Notes: generated by a model from the letters alone, not told the origin. Positions 6,201 to 13,535 are shown, counted from the stretch's first letter. The stretch: DNA of 13,535 nt from GCA-2746795 sp046496595 (GCA_046496595.1 JAWOGU010000018.1:1-13535); one strand, 5' to 3'. Program-made: numbers and translations.

Positions 6201-7525
6201 CCTTCCTCAAAGCCTCCTGGGAACGGCAGATCGGCGAAGCTGCCTACCGCCTCACCTTCATGGAACAAAGTGAAATACATTACAAAGCCGCTCTGACACT
6301 CATGGGCCGCCCCATCCCCCAATCAACCGTCAGCAAAGCAGGGCAGCTTATGGGCCAACTCGCCCGGCAAAGCCTCCACCGCTGGTTTTCCAAACGATAC
6401 GTAGCCCGCGCTTCATCCGAATTAGAGAAAACAACCCTGCTGGAAACCGCTCGCGCTTACGAAGGCGTTTCTGAAATTTACTACAACATGGGCGACTTCC
6501 TGACCACATTTTTATGCGTCATGACCGCTTTTAACCTGGCCGAAGAAGCCGGACCTTCCCCCGAACTGGTGCGCGGGTATGCCAACATGTGCGCCACCCT
6601 GGGCACCATCTCCCTGCACAGACAGGCTCAAAACTATCGCCAGCGCACTCTGGAAATGGCAGATCAAATCGATGACCGCTCGGCGCAGGCCTGGAGCCGT
6701 ATTCCGCTGGCCTCATACAGCCTGCAAAGTGGCGCCTGGCAAAGAGGCAAAAGTGAAGTGGATGAATCCCTGTCCATTTACACTAGTTTGGGCGACTGGC
6801 GGCGCTGGTGTGTGGCGGCCTGGATACTGCCGCAAATTTCCCAGGGAGAGGGCAGCCTGACCCTCGCCCGCCGCCAATGGGCAGAACTATACGACGTGGC
6901 CCTGCGCAGCCAGGATACCCGCCATCAAGTACGCGCTCAGGGTGGGCAGTTCTTCAACTATTTGTCGCTGGGGCTGGTTGACGAAGCCCTGATTTGCGTG
7001 GATGTGGCGGGCATTATCCTGGATGAAAATCCCGAGATGCTGCCCATCGAAGAACGGTTATGGCATGGCATGAACGCCACAAAAGCCCTGTACGAAGAAA
7101 AGTGGGCGGAAGCCCGTGAACTGTGCCAGGAACAAATTGCGGCTATCGGCCGCGCCCCGTTCAAGTTTGACCAGCAAGATGTGTTTGCCGCCAGCGCCGA
7201 AGTGCGGCTGGCTCTGTGGGAACGGGGCGAAGCCAGCGCCACAGAGGTACAAGAAGGTCTTAAAGCATTAAACAACTTCGCCCGCAGCAACAGCTTTGCC
7301 CGTCCCCGAGCTGTCCGCCTGCAAGCCCGGTACGCCTGGCTGTCCGGCAACAAAGGCAAAGCGCAAAAGCTGTGGCGCAAAAGCCTGTCTCTGGCAGAAT
7401 CGCTCCACATGCCTTACGAGAAAGCTCTGACCCTGCAATATCTGGGCAAATACCTGGAAAACAGCAGCTATCAAACCGAGGCGGAAGCGCTGTTCAAGAT
7501 TTGTCAATCAGAGGTTAAAGATTAA
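3278..7525 (+). CDS. Soluble-adenylyl-cyclase-like protein: two class III cyclase domains, P-loop ATPase, TPR tail
   Basis: This 1415-residue cytoplasmic protein probably makes a cyclic nucleotide (cAMP by architecture) and couples it to an ATPase/TPR signalling module. Cyclase domain 1 (about 28-230) has LFADISGFT with D34 and SFSGDA with D86, the two metal aspartates. Cyclase domain 2 (about 255-440) has DKG (307-309) and GVIGNHVNISAR with N379 and R383, but no metal aspartate at its start (LFVKFTG). One composite active site is therefore expected, as in mammalian sAC. The ATPase begins at MVGRQAEL (448), with Walker A GPAGIGKT (477-484) and Walker B LILIFEDAHW (671-680), a MalT/AAA_16 type. 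Ten VEPVETP-like units (598-667) interrupt it. TPR-like helices run from about 918 to the end. ATG 3278 is chosen because a promoter precedes it and the cyclase domain follows at once. It has no obvious close Shine-Dalgarno, though AGGAGA lies about 30 nt upstream. Confidence 0.88.
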   Translation: MDTLAAFLPVDRRHALAANQPLPDRTSGAALFADISGFTPLTAVLAQELGPHRGAEELSRQLSRVFTPLIAAVHRYGGSVISFSGDAITCWFDQNQSRELFPADRALACALHMQQAMSSLVDIVTPNGTILPLALKVALAAGPARRFLAGDPAIQAIEVLAGVTLDHMAAAESAAEKGEIVITADALQALQMPPLIREERTVPGGQRVIVIDAATPTGPAPGQTTPPAVAAATAKSWLLPPVHARLESGHGDFLAELRAAIALFVKFTGIDYDRDDAAGLKLDTFVRRAQAILQRYDGHLLQITMGDKGSYLYISFGAPVTHEDDAARAARAALALHKLSAELDYVRPLQMGIHQGLAFSGAYGSPARSTFGVIGNHVNISARLMTTAAAGQTLVSQPIAAVLSKTFDLEELPPVLLKGIHDPFPVWGLQGKKATAVPLLTTQTTASMVGRQAELAQVEELLGRLANGRSATLLIEGPAGIGKTRLIQEVVKLVESGSTALYAGSGSAIEQNTLYRAWQPIFERIFNLPAHTDEMKPDAAWQMQISDQLAPGIRPLAPLLNPLLPLDLPDTELTAQMSGELRQEKTLQLLVDVLKTAVEPVETPVEPVKPPVELVETPVEPVETPVEPVETPVEPVETPVEPVKPDVEPVKPGVEPVKPGVEPVKPAKRPLILIFEDAHWLDSASWALIRRVQNQFQPLLLVIAARPFTNDMPPAYADLRELPATTLLQLDALPLDDIDSLICQRLGVSALPQPVSDLIHDKAEGHPFFSEELAYALRDAGLIEIQDRICRLAANVEDFSRLHFPDTIQGVITSRIDQLNPTQQLTLKVASVIGRVFAYRLLQDIYPTSNETVEILKNLDLLEKLDITPKETPEPNLAYIFKHIVTQEVAYSLMTFAQRQQLHRKTAVWYEAIQENDLTRHYPLLAHHWQQAGDSDKAVHYFSKAGENAFFNYANLEAIRFLTQALELGSQTAPPFLKASWERQIGEAAYRLTFMEQSEIHYKAALTLMGRPIPQSTVSKAGQLMGQLARQSLHRWFSKRYVARASSELEKTTLLETARAYEGVSEIYYNMGDFLTTFLCVMTAFNLAEEAGPSPELVRGYANMCATLGTISLHRQAQNYRQRTLEMADQIDDRSAQAWSRIPLASYSLQSGAWQRGKSEVDESLSIYTSLGDWRRWCVAAWILPQISQGEGSLTLARRQWAELYDVALRSQDTRHQVRAQGGQFFNYLSLGLVDEALICVDVAGIILDENPEMLPIEERLWHGMNATKALYEEKWAEARELCQEQIAAIGRAPFKFDQQDVFAASAEVRLALWERGEASATEVQEGLKALNNFARSNSFARPRAVRLQARYAWLSGNKGKAQKLWRKSLSLAESLHMPYEKALTLQYLGKYLENSSYQTEAEALFKICQSEVKD
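5069..5278 (+). repeat. Ten tandem 21-bp units inside the ATPase domain
   Basis: Ten head-to-tail 21-bp units, each close to GTTGAGCCTGTCGAAACGCC plus C, encode VEPVETP or VEPVKPx in frame. Units 1 and 4-6 are identical; unit 3 has VELVETP, and units 7-10 end in D, G, G and A. The near identity points to recent expansion. The block lies just before the Walker B strand (KRPLILIFEDAHW), where related ATPases have only a short loop. TGAGCCTGTCG is the complement of a word in the spacer element at 8375-8481. The first unit overlaps an ACGGCCGT palindrome (5063-5070). Confidence 0.95.
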
Positions 7526-7599
7526 AGGATTAGAGATTGGAGGCAGCCCAATTCCCTTATCTCCCAATCTTCAATCTTTATTCTTCAATCCCCCCATTC
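7513..7599. repeat. Heptamer-register inverted repeat between convergent genes
   Basis: The left arm steps by seven from 7513 (GGTTAAA, GATTAAA, one 8-bp step, then GATTGGA). The right arm steps by seven from 7565 (CAATCTT twice, TATTCTT, CAATCCC, CCCATTC). The arms are imperfect reverse complements around about 7542-7564. The left arm contains the TAA of the cyclase-ATPase gene (7523-7525). The right arm ends just before the stop of the facing membrane-protein gene. Lying between two converging genes, it could serve both as a terminator. Confidence 0.7.
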
Positions 7600-7604
7600 C
7601 CTTT

Positions 7605-8351
7605 CTACGCCCGCCGCCAGGGGTTGATGCCGTCCAGTTTGCAGCGGCGGTACACCAGCCAGATATAAGCCACGTCCCACACAAACACAAAGAGATACAA
7701 CACATTGACCACCGGCGTCTGGATACCATCGGCGAGCATGAAAGCGTAAGCCGCCAGGGAACCAAGCCATTTGTTGGCGGCAATATAAATGGACTGCCCA
7801 TCGACGTTCCCCCGGCCTAACAGCATGGTGATGAACAGCAGCGACATCATGAAGTTGAGACCGAAGCCGGTGTAGTAGCTGCCGCCCTGAATTTTGAGGG
7901 GCAAAAAGTCCGGAATCTGCCCATTAACCACCACGTTCCACTGATTCTGAATCCAAAACTCCTGCACGATGGTGTAGATGACAAGCAGGGCAATGACAAC
8001 GCCGCTCAGGACAATCCAGGTGAAATATTTTTTGACGACAGGATGGCTGAAGTATTTACGGCCGTATTTCAGCACGGTGTAGAGAATGACAAAGTCGAAC
8101 AGCATCCAGATAAAGTTGCGTATCTGGATGACGGTGGCGGGACAGGAAGCCCATCTGGCGGAGCAGCCGGTTTCTATGCCCAGGCCAAAGATGATTTCCC
8201 AGGCGAGGTTGCCGCACAAAGCAACGATGGGCATGCCATACGATTTGTCTTTAAACCCGCGATAGATGATGAAAATATAGGCCAGCAGCCAAAAAACGCC
8301 GGAGAGTAAGGCGGTCGCCAGCAGCCAAAAGTGGTTGAGATCTAAGGTCAT
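7605..8351 (-). CDS. Integral-membrane protein resembling Pyr4/PaxB-type transmembrane terpene cyclases
   Basis: The protein has 248 residues with about seven hydrophobic segments. The start at ATG 8349-8351 has a strong AGGAGG at 8356-8361. The pattern GMPIVALCGNLAWEIIF (39-55) and the C-terminal WDVAYIWLVYRR (225-236) recall the fungal Pyr4/PaxB family. Those are membrane enzymes of about 240 residues that protonate and cyclise epoxidised or plain prenyl chains. E52 and D226 sit where the two essential acids of Pyr4 (Glu63, Asp218) are expected. The middle segment FDFVILYTVLKYGRK also fits. No prenyltransferase or epoxidase gene is visible nearby, so the substrate is unknown. The call is by memory of the motif, and another seven-helix family remains possible. 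The gene converges on the cyclase-ATPase gene and diverges from the MFS gene. Confidence 0.6.
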   Translation of the reverse strand: MTLDLNHFWLLATALLSGVFWLLAYIFIIYRGFKDKSYGMPIVALCGNLAWEIIFGLGIETGCSARWASCPATVIQIRNFIWMLFDFVILYTVLKYGRKYFSHPVVKKYFTWIVLSGVVIALLVIYTIVQEFWIQNQWNVVVNGQIPDFLPLKIQGGSYYTGFGLNFMMSLLFITMLLGRGNVDGQSIYIAANKWLGSLAAYAFMLADGIQTPVVNVLYLFVFVWDVAYIWLVYRRCKLDGINPWRRA

Positions 8352-8374
8352 GGGGCCTCCTGTTTGGAATTTTG

Positions 8375-8481
8375 GTAACTATACAGCCAGACGAGGGCTG
8401 AGCGTTCGACTGAGCTCACGCCGAAGTCTTGTCGAAGCCCGGTTTCGCCTGCGACAGGCTCAGGCTACACTGTATAGTCAC
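8375..8481. repeat. MITE-like or palindromic element in divergent spacer
   Basis: Outer arms GTAACTATACAG (8375-8386) and CTGTATAGTCAC (8470-8481) are inverted repeats of 12 bp with one mismatch. Inside are further palindromic words: GGGCT with AGCCC, TTCGACTGAGCTCA, CTTGTCGAA (8428-8436) and CGACAGGCTCA (8452-8462). The last two also occur in the 21-bp units of the cyclase-ATPase gene, the last in opposite orientation. There is no coding capacity. The element, about 107 bp, separates the promoter regions of the terpene-cyclase-like and MFS genes. Confidence 0.6.
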
Positions 8482-8578
8482 AAATTTTGAATGATGAACG
8501 CTGATTAGTATGGCGTATCGGCGGAAATTTGGGAAGGGAAACGGCCGTTTTTCCATGCCCCATCCCTTTCCTTTCAGA

Positions 8579-8584
8579 TACAAT
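8579..8584 (+). promoter_or_regulatory. -10-like box upstream of the MFS gene
   Basis: TACAAT (8579-8584, within GATACAAT) lies 32 bp before the MFS start codon. No good -35 box stands at 16-18 bp, so this is a weak call. One ACGGCCGT palindrome (8541-8548) lies just upstream. I see nothing else in 8482-8616. Confidence 0.3.
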
Positions 8585-8616
8585 ACCCGGCATTACGCAT
8601 CATCACAGGGGGTTCT

Positions 8617-9831
8617 ATGGCGACAGCCCACTCACGCCGCTTCCGGCTTATCATGTTTGGCAGTCTCTACTTCGTGCAGGGGGTGGGTCTCGCCTACTTC
8701 CGTAACTTCCAAAAACCCTATCTGGACAGCCTGGGCGTCAGCGCCAACCTGATCGGCCTGCTCACCACCATCCTGCTCCTGCCCTTCATCCTCAAAATCT
8801 TCATCGGCATGATCAGCGACCGGGTCAACCTGTTTGGCCGGGGCCATCGCAAACCCTACATTTTCAGCGGTCTGCTGCTGGCGGCGCTGGCTTTTGGCGC
8901 CGCCGCCTTCGCCAATCCCGCTTCCGATTTCGGCCTGTTCGCCATGTTGATTGTCCTCGGTTCGTTCAGCGTGGCGCTGTTCGACTCCACCGCCGACGGT
9001 CTGGCCATCGACATCACGCCGCGGGCGGAACAGGGTACGGTGCAAAGCTTCATGGTCGGCGGGCGGGCGCTGGGTTTCATCATTTTGTCGCTCGTGTTTG
9101 GCGCGTTGGTGCAAAACCAGGGCTACCGCATCGTCTTCCTGATCATCGCCGCCTTTATGTTTTTGCCCATGCTGTGGCTGCGGCGGGCGGCTGAACCGGC
9201 GGAACGCGACGCCGGTCAGCAGTTCCAATGGCAGGCTTTTAAGGTGATGGCGAAGCCGCGCTTTGTCATCTTTGGCGCGTATGCCATTTTCTACTCCATT
9301 GTGGCCTTTGGCGTAGATGGACTGGTGACGTATGCCATGAGCAGCAATTTCAACGCGCCGGAAACGACGATTGGGCAGTATGGGGCGCTGCGCGGGGCGG
9401 GCGCCATTCTGGGCGCGGTGCTCGCCGGTTTTCTGGCGGACCGGGTGGGGCGCAAACAAAGCGCCTATGCGGCGGCGGTCATGGTGTCCATCGGCGCTGT
9501 CCTGCTGGGCTTTGCGCCCTCGGTGAATTTTATCCTGCTGCTGGGTCTGTTGTGGGGGCTGGTCTGGGGCTTTCAGGAGACGGTGTTTGTGGCGCTGGCG
9601 ATGGACCTGGCGGACGTGCGTATTGCCGCCTCCATGTTTGCCATTATGATGGCGCTGTCTAATTTGGGAACGGCCGTTGGCGAAGGGGTCAGCACCGCCC
9701 TCACAGACGACATCGGTTTCTCGGCCGTTTTCTGGGGATTGGCTGCCTTCAACCTGATTCTGTTTCCCATTTTGTGGGGCCTGTTTAGAGCTGCGCCGGA
9801 GGTAGCAAGACCGGTTTTTAGTGAACAGTAA
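8617..9831 (+). CDS. Major facilitator superfamily transporter, AmpG-like
   Basis: A 404-residue inner-membrane protein with about twelve hydrophobic helices, the normal MFS size. The start ATG 8617 has AGGGGG five bases before it. An MFS motif A follows the second helix (GMISDRVNLFGRGHRKP, 64-80), and a second copy opens the second half (GFLADRVGRK). FDSTADGLAIDITP (122-135) resembles the helix-4 signature of AmpG, folate-biopterin and PUCC-type carriers. The N-terminal YFVQGVGLAYFRNFQKPYL also fits AmpG-like carriers. AmpG imports cell-wall muropeptides, but the family is broad and the substrate cannot be read from sequence. It heads a run of four plus-strand genes. The last codons and the stop lie within a heptamer repeat. 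Confidence 0.85.
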   Translation: MATAHSRRFRLIMFGSLYFVQGVGLAYFRNFQKPYLDSLGVSANLIGLLTTILLLPFILKIFIGMISDRVNLFGRGHRKPYIFSGLLLAALAFGAAAFANPASDFGLFAMLIVLGSFSVALFDSTADGLAIDITPRAEQGTVQSFMVGGRALGFIILSLVFGALVQNQGYRIVFLIIAAFMFLPMLWLRRAAEPAERDAGQQFQWQAFKVMAKPRFVIFGAYAIFYSIVAFGVDGLVTYAMSSNFNAPETTIGQYGALRGAGAILGAVLAGFLADRVGRKQSAYAAAVMVSIGAVLLGFAPSVNFILLLGLLWGLVWGFQETVFVALAMDLADVRIAASMFAIMMALSNLGTAVGEGVSTALTDDIGFSAVFWGLAAFNLILFPILWGLFRAAPEVARPVFSEQ

Positions 9832-9898
9832 ACAGTGGGCACTGGACAGTATGCTTCAGCATACTTTACGCTTTTAGCCTGGGAATTCATTCCCTGGC
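9821..9898. repeat. Heptamer repeat followed by two TTCA-loop hairpins
   Basis: From 9821, words step by seven: GTGAACA, GTAAACA, GTGGGCA, CTGGACA, covering the TAA of the MFS gene (9829-9831). Then come hairpin AGTATGC-TTCA-GCATACT (9848-9865, perfect) and hairpin GCCTGGGAA-TTCA-TTCCCTGGC (9877-9898, one T-T mismatch). Both loops are TTCA. The hairpins may end the MFS transcript, though no U tract follows the second. Confidence 0.65.
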
Positions 9899-9924
9899 GC
9901 TTGTAACGCAAATTGGATGAACCC

Positions 9925-11238
9925 ATGAACGACATCTACCAACGGCCGTTAGAACTCCTGCAAACCCTGATTCGCTTCGACACCACCAATCCCCCCGGCA
10001 ACGAAGGGGAAATTGTGCAGTACCTGCAAGGGCTGTTGGCGGAAGCCGGGCTGGAAACCACCATCCTGGCCAAAGCCGATCACCGGCCCAATCTGATCAC
10101 CCGTTTGCCCGGACAGGGCAGCGCCCCGCCCCTGCTGCTGCAAGCCCACACCGACGTCGTCACCACCGCCAACCAGCAGTGGACCCATCCCCCCTTCGCC
10201 GCCGAAATCCACGACGGCTTTTTGTGGGGGCGCGGCGCGCTAGACGACAAGTGCGGCGTAGCCATGATGCTGGCGGCCGTGCTGCGCGCCAAAGCGGAAA
10301 ACACGCCCCTGCCCGGCGAGGTCATCCTGGCGCTGGTATGCGACGAGGAAGTGGACGGCGCGTATGGCGCAAAATTCCTGGTAGAAGAGCATCCTGAACT
10401 GTTTAGCGGCGTGCAGTACTGCCTGGGTGAAGGCGGCGGCGTCAGCCTGACGATGAGCGGCCAAAAATTCTACACCATCATGGTGGCGGAAAAGCAGGTC
10501 TGCTCGATGCGCCTCACGCTGCATGGGCCGGCGGGCCACGGCTCCATGCCCTTTTACGGCGCTGGGGCCATGCACGAATTGGGCCGCATCCTGAATTTGC
10601 TCACCAACCGGCGGCTGCCGGTACACGTCACGCCCGTCGCCAAACAGATGCTGGAAACCATCGGGGAAAATCTGCCGTTCCCCACCGGCTGGGCGCTGCG
10701 CCAGATGACCAACCCCGCCCTGACGGATCGCATGTTGGCGCTGGCGGGTCCCTCGGCGCGGCTGCTGGACCCGCTGCTGCACAATTCAGTCAGCCCCACC
10801 ATCGTGCAGGGCGGACACAAAATTAACGTCATTCCCAGCGAAATCACTCTGGACTTAGACGGCCGTTTACTGCCCGGTTTCCATCCCACCGACATGATCC
10901 GCGAACTGCGCCGCCTGCTCGGCAGAGAAGTCGGCCTGGAAGTCGTGCGCTACGACACAGGCCGGTCTGAGGTGGACATGCGCTGGGTCGATACCCTGGC
11001 CGGCATCCTGCGCGAAACCGATCTGGATGGGATACCGGTACCTATTCTGCTCAGCGGCGTTACCGACGGCCGTTTTTTTGCTAAACTAGGTATCCAAACA
11101 TACGGTTTCCAACCGATGCACCTGCCCACCGGCCTCATCGACACCATCCACGCCGCCGACGAACGCATTCCCGTCGAGGCCATGGACTTTGCCGCCCATA
11201 CCATGTTCCAGGCCATCCAACGCATTGGCGTGAAATGA
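9925..11238 (+). CDS. M20 family metallopeptidase (ArgE/DapE/CPG2-like)
   Basis: A 437-residue, probably cytoplasmic enzyme that hydrolyses an amide bond in a small peptide or N-acyl amino acid with two metal ions. Ligands are visible in order: H75 and D77 (QAHTDVV), bridging D107 (GRGALDDK), the catalytic and metal pair E141-E142 (CDEEVDG), E169 (LGEGGG) and H409 (TIHAADERI). The dimerisation lid lies between about 185 and 300 (GPAGHGSMP). ATG 9925 is preferred, with GGATGA about six bases upstream. An in-frame TTG at 9913 would overlap that site. The length fits the family. Closest in style are peptidases of the CPG2/ACY1 branch, but no substrate is assigned. Confidence 0.9.
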   Translation: MNDIYQRPLELLQTLIRFDTTNPPGNEGEIVQYLQGLLAEAGLETTILAKADHRPNLITRLPGQGSAPPLLLQAHTDVVTTANQQWTHPPFAAEIHDGFLWGRGALDDKCGVAMMLAAVLRAKAENTPLPGEVILALVCDEEVDGAYGAKFLVEEHPELFSGVQYCLGEGGGVSLTMSGQKFYTIMVAEKQVCSMRLTLHGPAGHGSMPFYGAGAMHELGRILNLLTNRRLPVHVTPVAKQMLETIGENLPFPTGWALRQMTNPALTDRMLALAGPSARLLDPLLHNSVSPTIVQGGHKINVIPSEITLDLDGRLLPGFHPTDMIRELRRLLGREVGLEVVRYDTGRSEVDMRWVDTLAGILRETDLDGIPVPILLSGVTDGRFFAKLGIQTYGFQPMHLPTGLIDTIHAADERIPVEAMDFAAHTMFQAIQRIGVK

Positions 11239-11243
11239 GAGAC

Positions 11244-11351
11244 GATTGGCGATTGAAAACTGATGATTAACCAATAAAGATTGAGGATTAAAGATTGAAG
11301 ACTGAAAGTCAACTTATGGCGTTTGCCATGCAATCTTTAATCTTTAATCTC
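11244..11351. repeat. Long heptamer-register repeat with inverted right arm
   Basis: Nine consecutive words keep a 7-bp register from 11244 to 11306 (for example GATTGGC, GATTGAA, GATTAAC, GACTGAA). The right arm keeps it from 11331 (CAATCTT, TAATCTT, TAATCTC) and is the reverse complement of the word type. A small hairpin, ATGGC-GTTT-GCCAT, lies in the centre (11315-11328). The block fills the spacer between the peptidase gene and the next gene. The Shine-Dalgarno AGGAGG (11360-11365) stands just after it. Confidence 0.8.
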
Positions 11352-11370
11352 CATCCTTTAGGAGGACTTC

Positions 11371-12447
11371 ATGGCAAAAAAATCACTGGGTTATACTGAA
11401 CTCGAATGGACCTGTCCCTTTTGCGGCGCGCGCAATCCCGGCACGGCCGAAAAATGCACAAGCTGCCACGCCCCGCAGCCGGCCGACGTGCAGTTTGAAC
11501 AGGCCGCTGAAGACAAACTGATCACCGACCAGGAAAAAATCGTCCGCGCCCAGACCGGGCCAGACGTCCACTGCCCCTTCTGCAATGCCCGCAATCCGGC
11601 CGGCGCCGCCCAATGCTCCGAGTGTCTGGCCGATTTAACCGACGCGGCCAAACGCGAAGCGGGCAAAACAGTGGGCGCGCACAAAGCCAAAGCGGCGCCG
11701 GACGTGGCCTGCCCCGCCTGCGGGACGATGAATCCCGCCGCCGCCATGAGCTGCCAATCTTGCGGCCTCTCTCTGGCCGAAACCCGCCAGCCTAAACCCG
11801 AACCGGCCGTCCCCGCCAAATCAGGCAGCAGCAAAACAACCTACATCATCATCGGCGTCGTGGCCTTGATTGTGCTGGCCTGTATCGCCTTCTTTATCGC
11901 CGCCAGCCGCACCGAAGACGTGACCGGCGAGGTGATAGACATCGGCTGGACCCGTACCGTCAACGTGGAAGGTTTAGTGCCGGTAGAATACGAAACGTGG
12001 CGAGAAGAGGTGCCCGCCGGCGCCGTTCTGGGCATGTGCCGCCAGGAAGTGCAGTTTACCCAGGCCGATCCCGCTCCCGGCAGCACCGAAGTTTGCGGCA
12101 CGCCCTACACCGTCGATACCGGCACCGGGGTTGGCGAAGTGGTACAGGACTGTGAATACCAGGTCTACGGCGACTACTGCGCGTACACTGTGGAAGAATG
12201 GAGCGTCATCGACACCATTCGCAGCGAAGGCAGTGATTACAACCTCTTCTGGCCTGATCTCCAGCTTGCCAGCAATGAGCGGGAAGGCGAACGGGACACA
12301 GATTACGTCATCATCTTCCGCACCGACGGCGAAACCTACACCTACGAAACCGACGACGAAGCCGAATTTAACGCCGCCCAACCGGGTACTATCTGGGTTT
12401 TGAAGGTGAACACCTTCGGCTCAATTACAGGCATCGAGCAAGAATAA
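11371..12447 (+). CDS. Membrane protein with three N-terminal zinc ribbons
   Basis: The protein has 358 residues. The start ATG 11371 has AGGAGG five bases upstream. Three RanBP2-like ribbons share the pattern C-x2-C-x3-N-P-x5-C-x2-C: C15/C18/C29/C32, C68/C71/C82/C85 and C114/C117/C128/C131. A Pro/Lys linker and one transmembrane helix (about 157-178) follow. The C-terminal part, about 180 residues, is acidic and rich in Thr/Tyr/Glu, and probably lies outside the membrane with the ribbons in the cytoplasm. It has several cysteines (near MCRQEV, EVCGTP, DCEYQ, DYCAY) that could form disulfides. I do not recognise the C-terminal domain. Similar ribbon-TM-domain proteins seem frequent in Chloroflexota, but no function is known to me. 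Spacers with repeats on both sides suggest it is transcribed on its own. Confidence 0.85.
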   Translation: MAKKSLGYTELEWTCPFCGARNPGTAEKCTSCHAPQPADVQFEQAAEDKLITDQEKIVRAQTGPDVHCPFCNARNPAGAAQCSECLADLTDAAKREAGKTVGAHKAKAAPDVACPACGTMNPAAAMSCQSCGLSLAETRQPKPEPAVPAKSGSSKTTYIIIGVVALIVLACIAFFIAASRTEDVTGEVIDIGWTRTVNVEGLVPVEYETWREEVPAGAVLGMCRQEVQFTQADPAPGSTEVCGTPYTVDTGTGVGEVVQDCEYQVYGDYCAYTVEEWSVIDTIRSEGSDYNLFWPDLQLASNEREGERDTDYVIIFRTDGETYTYETDDEAEFNAAQPGTIWVLKVNTFGSITGIEQE

Positions 12448-12450
12448 AAA

Positions 12451-12518
12451 CGTGAGGCGTGAGGCGTGAAAAACCGTCACGCCTCACGCCTCACGCATCA
12501 CTCCCCACGCCTCAGGAA
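12451..12518. repeat. Perfect 19-bp heptamer hairpin with extended heptamer arm
   Basis: CGTGAGGCGTGAGGCGTGA (12451-12469) pairs perfectly with 12477-12495 around a 7-nt loop. Both arms are heptamer tandems (GTGAGGC, TCACGCC). Beyond the stem the right side keeps the register for three more words (TCACTCC, CCACGCC, TCAGGAA). It sits 4 bp after the stop of the zinc-ribbon gene and could terminate it, but no U tract follows. The last word supplies AGGA, the likely ribosome binding site of the next gene. Confidence 0.85.
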
Positions 12519-12524
12519 TTCTCC

Positions 12525-13535
<1,011 letters not shown>

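Noticed and set aside
9913..9924. TTG start for the M20 peptidase
   Set aside because: ATG 9925 has GGATGA at proper spacing, and the TTG overlaps that site.

Overview
The window (13.5 kb, GC-rich) looks like chromosomal DNA of an uncultured Chloroflexota bacterium, probably near Anaerolineae. This is inference. It rests on a lipoprotein with a long Pro/Thr linker, membrane proteins with stacked zinc ribbons, a giant cyclase-ATPase-TPR protein, and spacers full of short iterated words. No rRNA, tRNA, CRISPR array, integrase or transposase gene was found.

Layout. The end of a zinc-ribbon gene (+, 3-149) meets, tail to tail, a SRPBCC/zinc-ribbon protein resembling the N-terminal half of DUF5939 cyclases (-, 320-1360). 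Next on the minus strand is a PQQ-type sugar dehydrogenase lipoprotein (1494-2987). A divergent spacer (2988-3277) holds a 21-bp periodic block, a perfect inverted repeat and a good sigma70-like promoter. The promoter drives a 1415-residue protein (+, 3278-7525) built like soluble adenylyl cyclase: two cyclase domains, a P-loop ATPase and a TPR tail. Its ATPase is interrupted by ten in-frame 21-bp repeats. Facing it is a small integral-membrane protein resembling Pyr4/PaxB terpene cyclases (-, 7605-8351). After a spacer with a MITE-like element come four plus-strand genes: an MFS transporter (8617-9831), an M20 metallopeptidase (9925-11238), a triple zinc-ribbon membrane protein (11371-12447) and a PLP-dependent decarboxylase cut by the window end (12525-13535).

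The genes do not form one recognisable pathway. The cyclase-ATPase and the DUF5939-like protein may share a cyclic-nucleotide theme. The four last genes are codirectional, but repeat-bearing spacers of about 75-130 bp separate them.

The most unusual content is at DNA level. First, the palindrome ACGGCCGT occurs about 17 times, in genes and spacers and in several reading frames, much like HIP1 of cyanobacteria. Second, five spacers contain words iterated in a strict 7-bp (once 8-bp) register, four of them as inverted arms. Each spacer uses a different word, and three gene ends run into the repeats. Third, 21-bp periodicity appears both in the divergent spacer and inside the ATPase gene.
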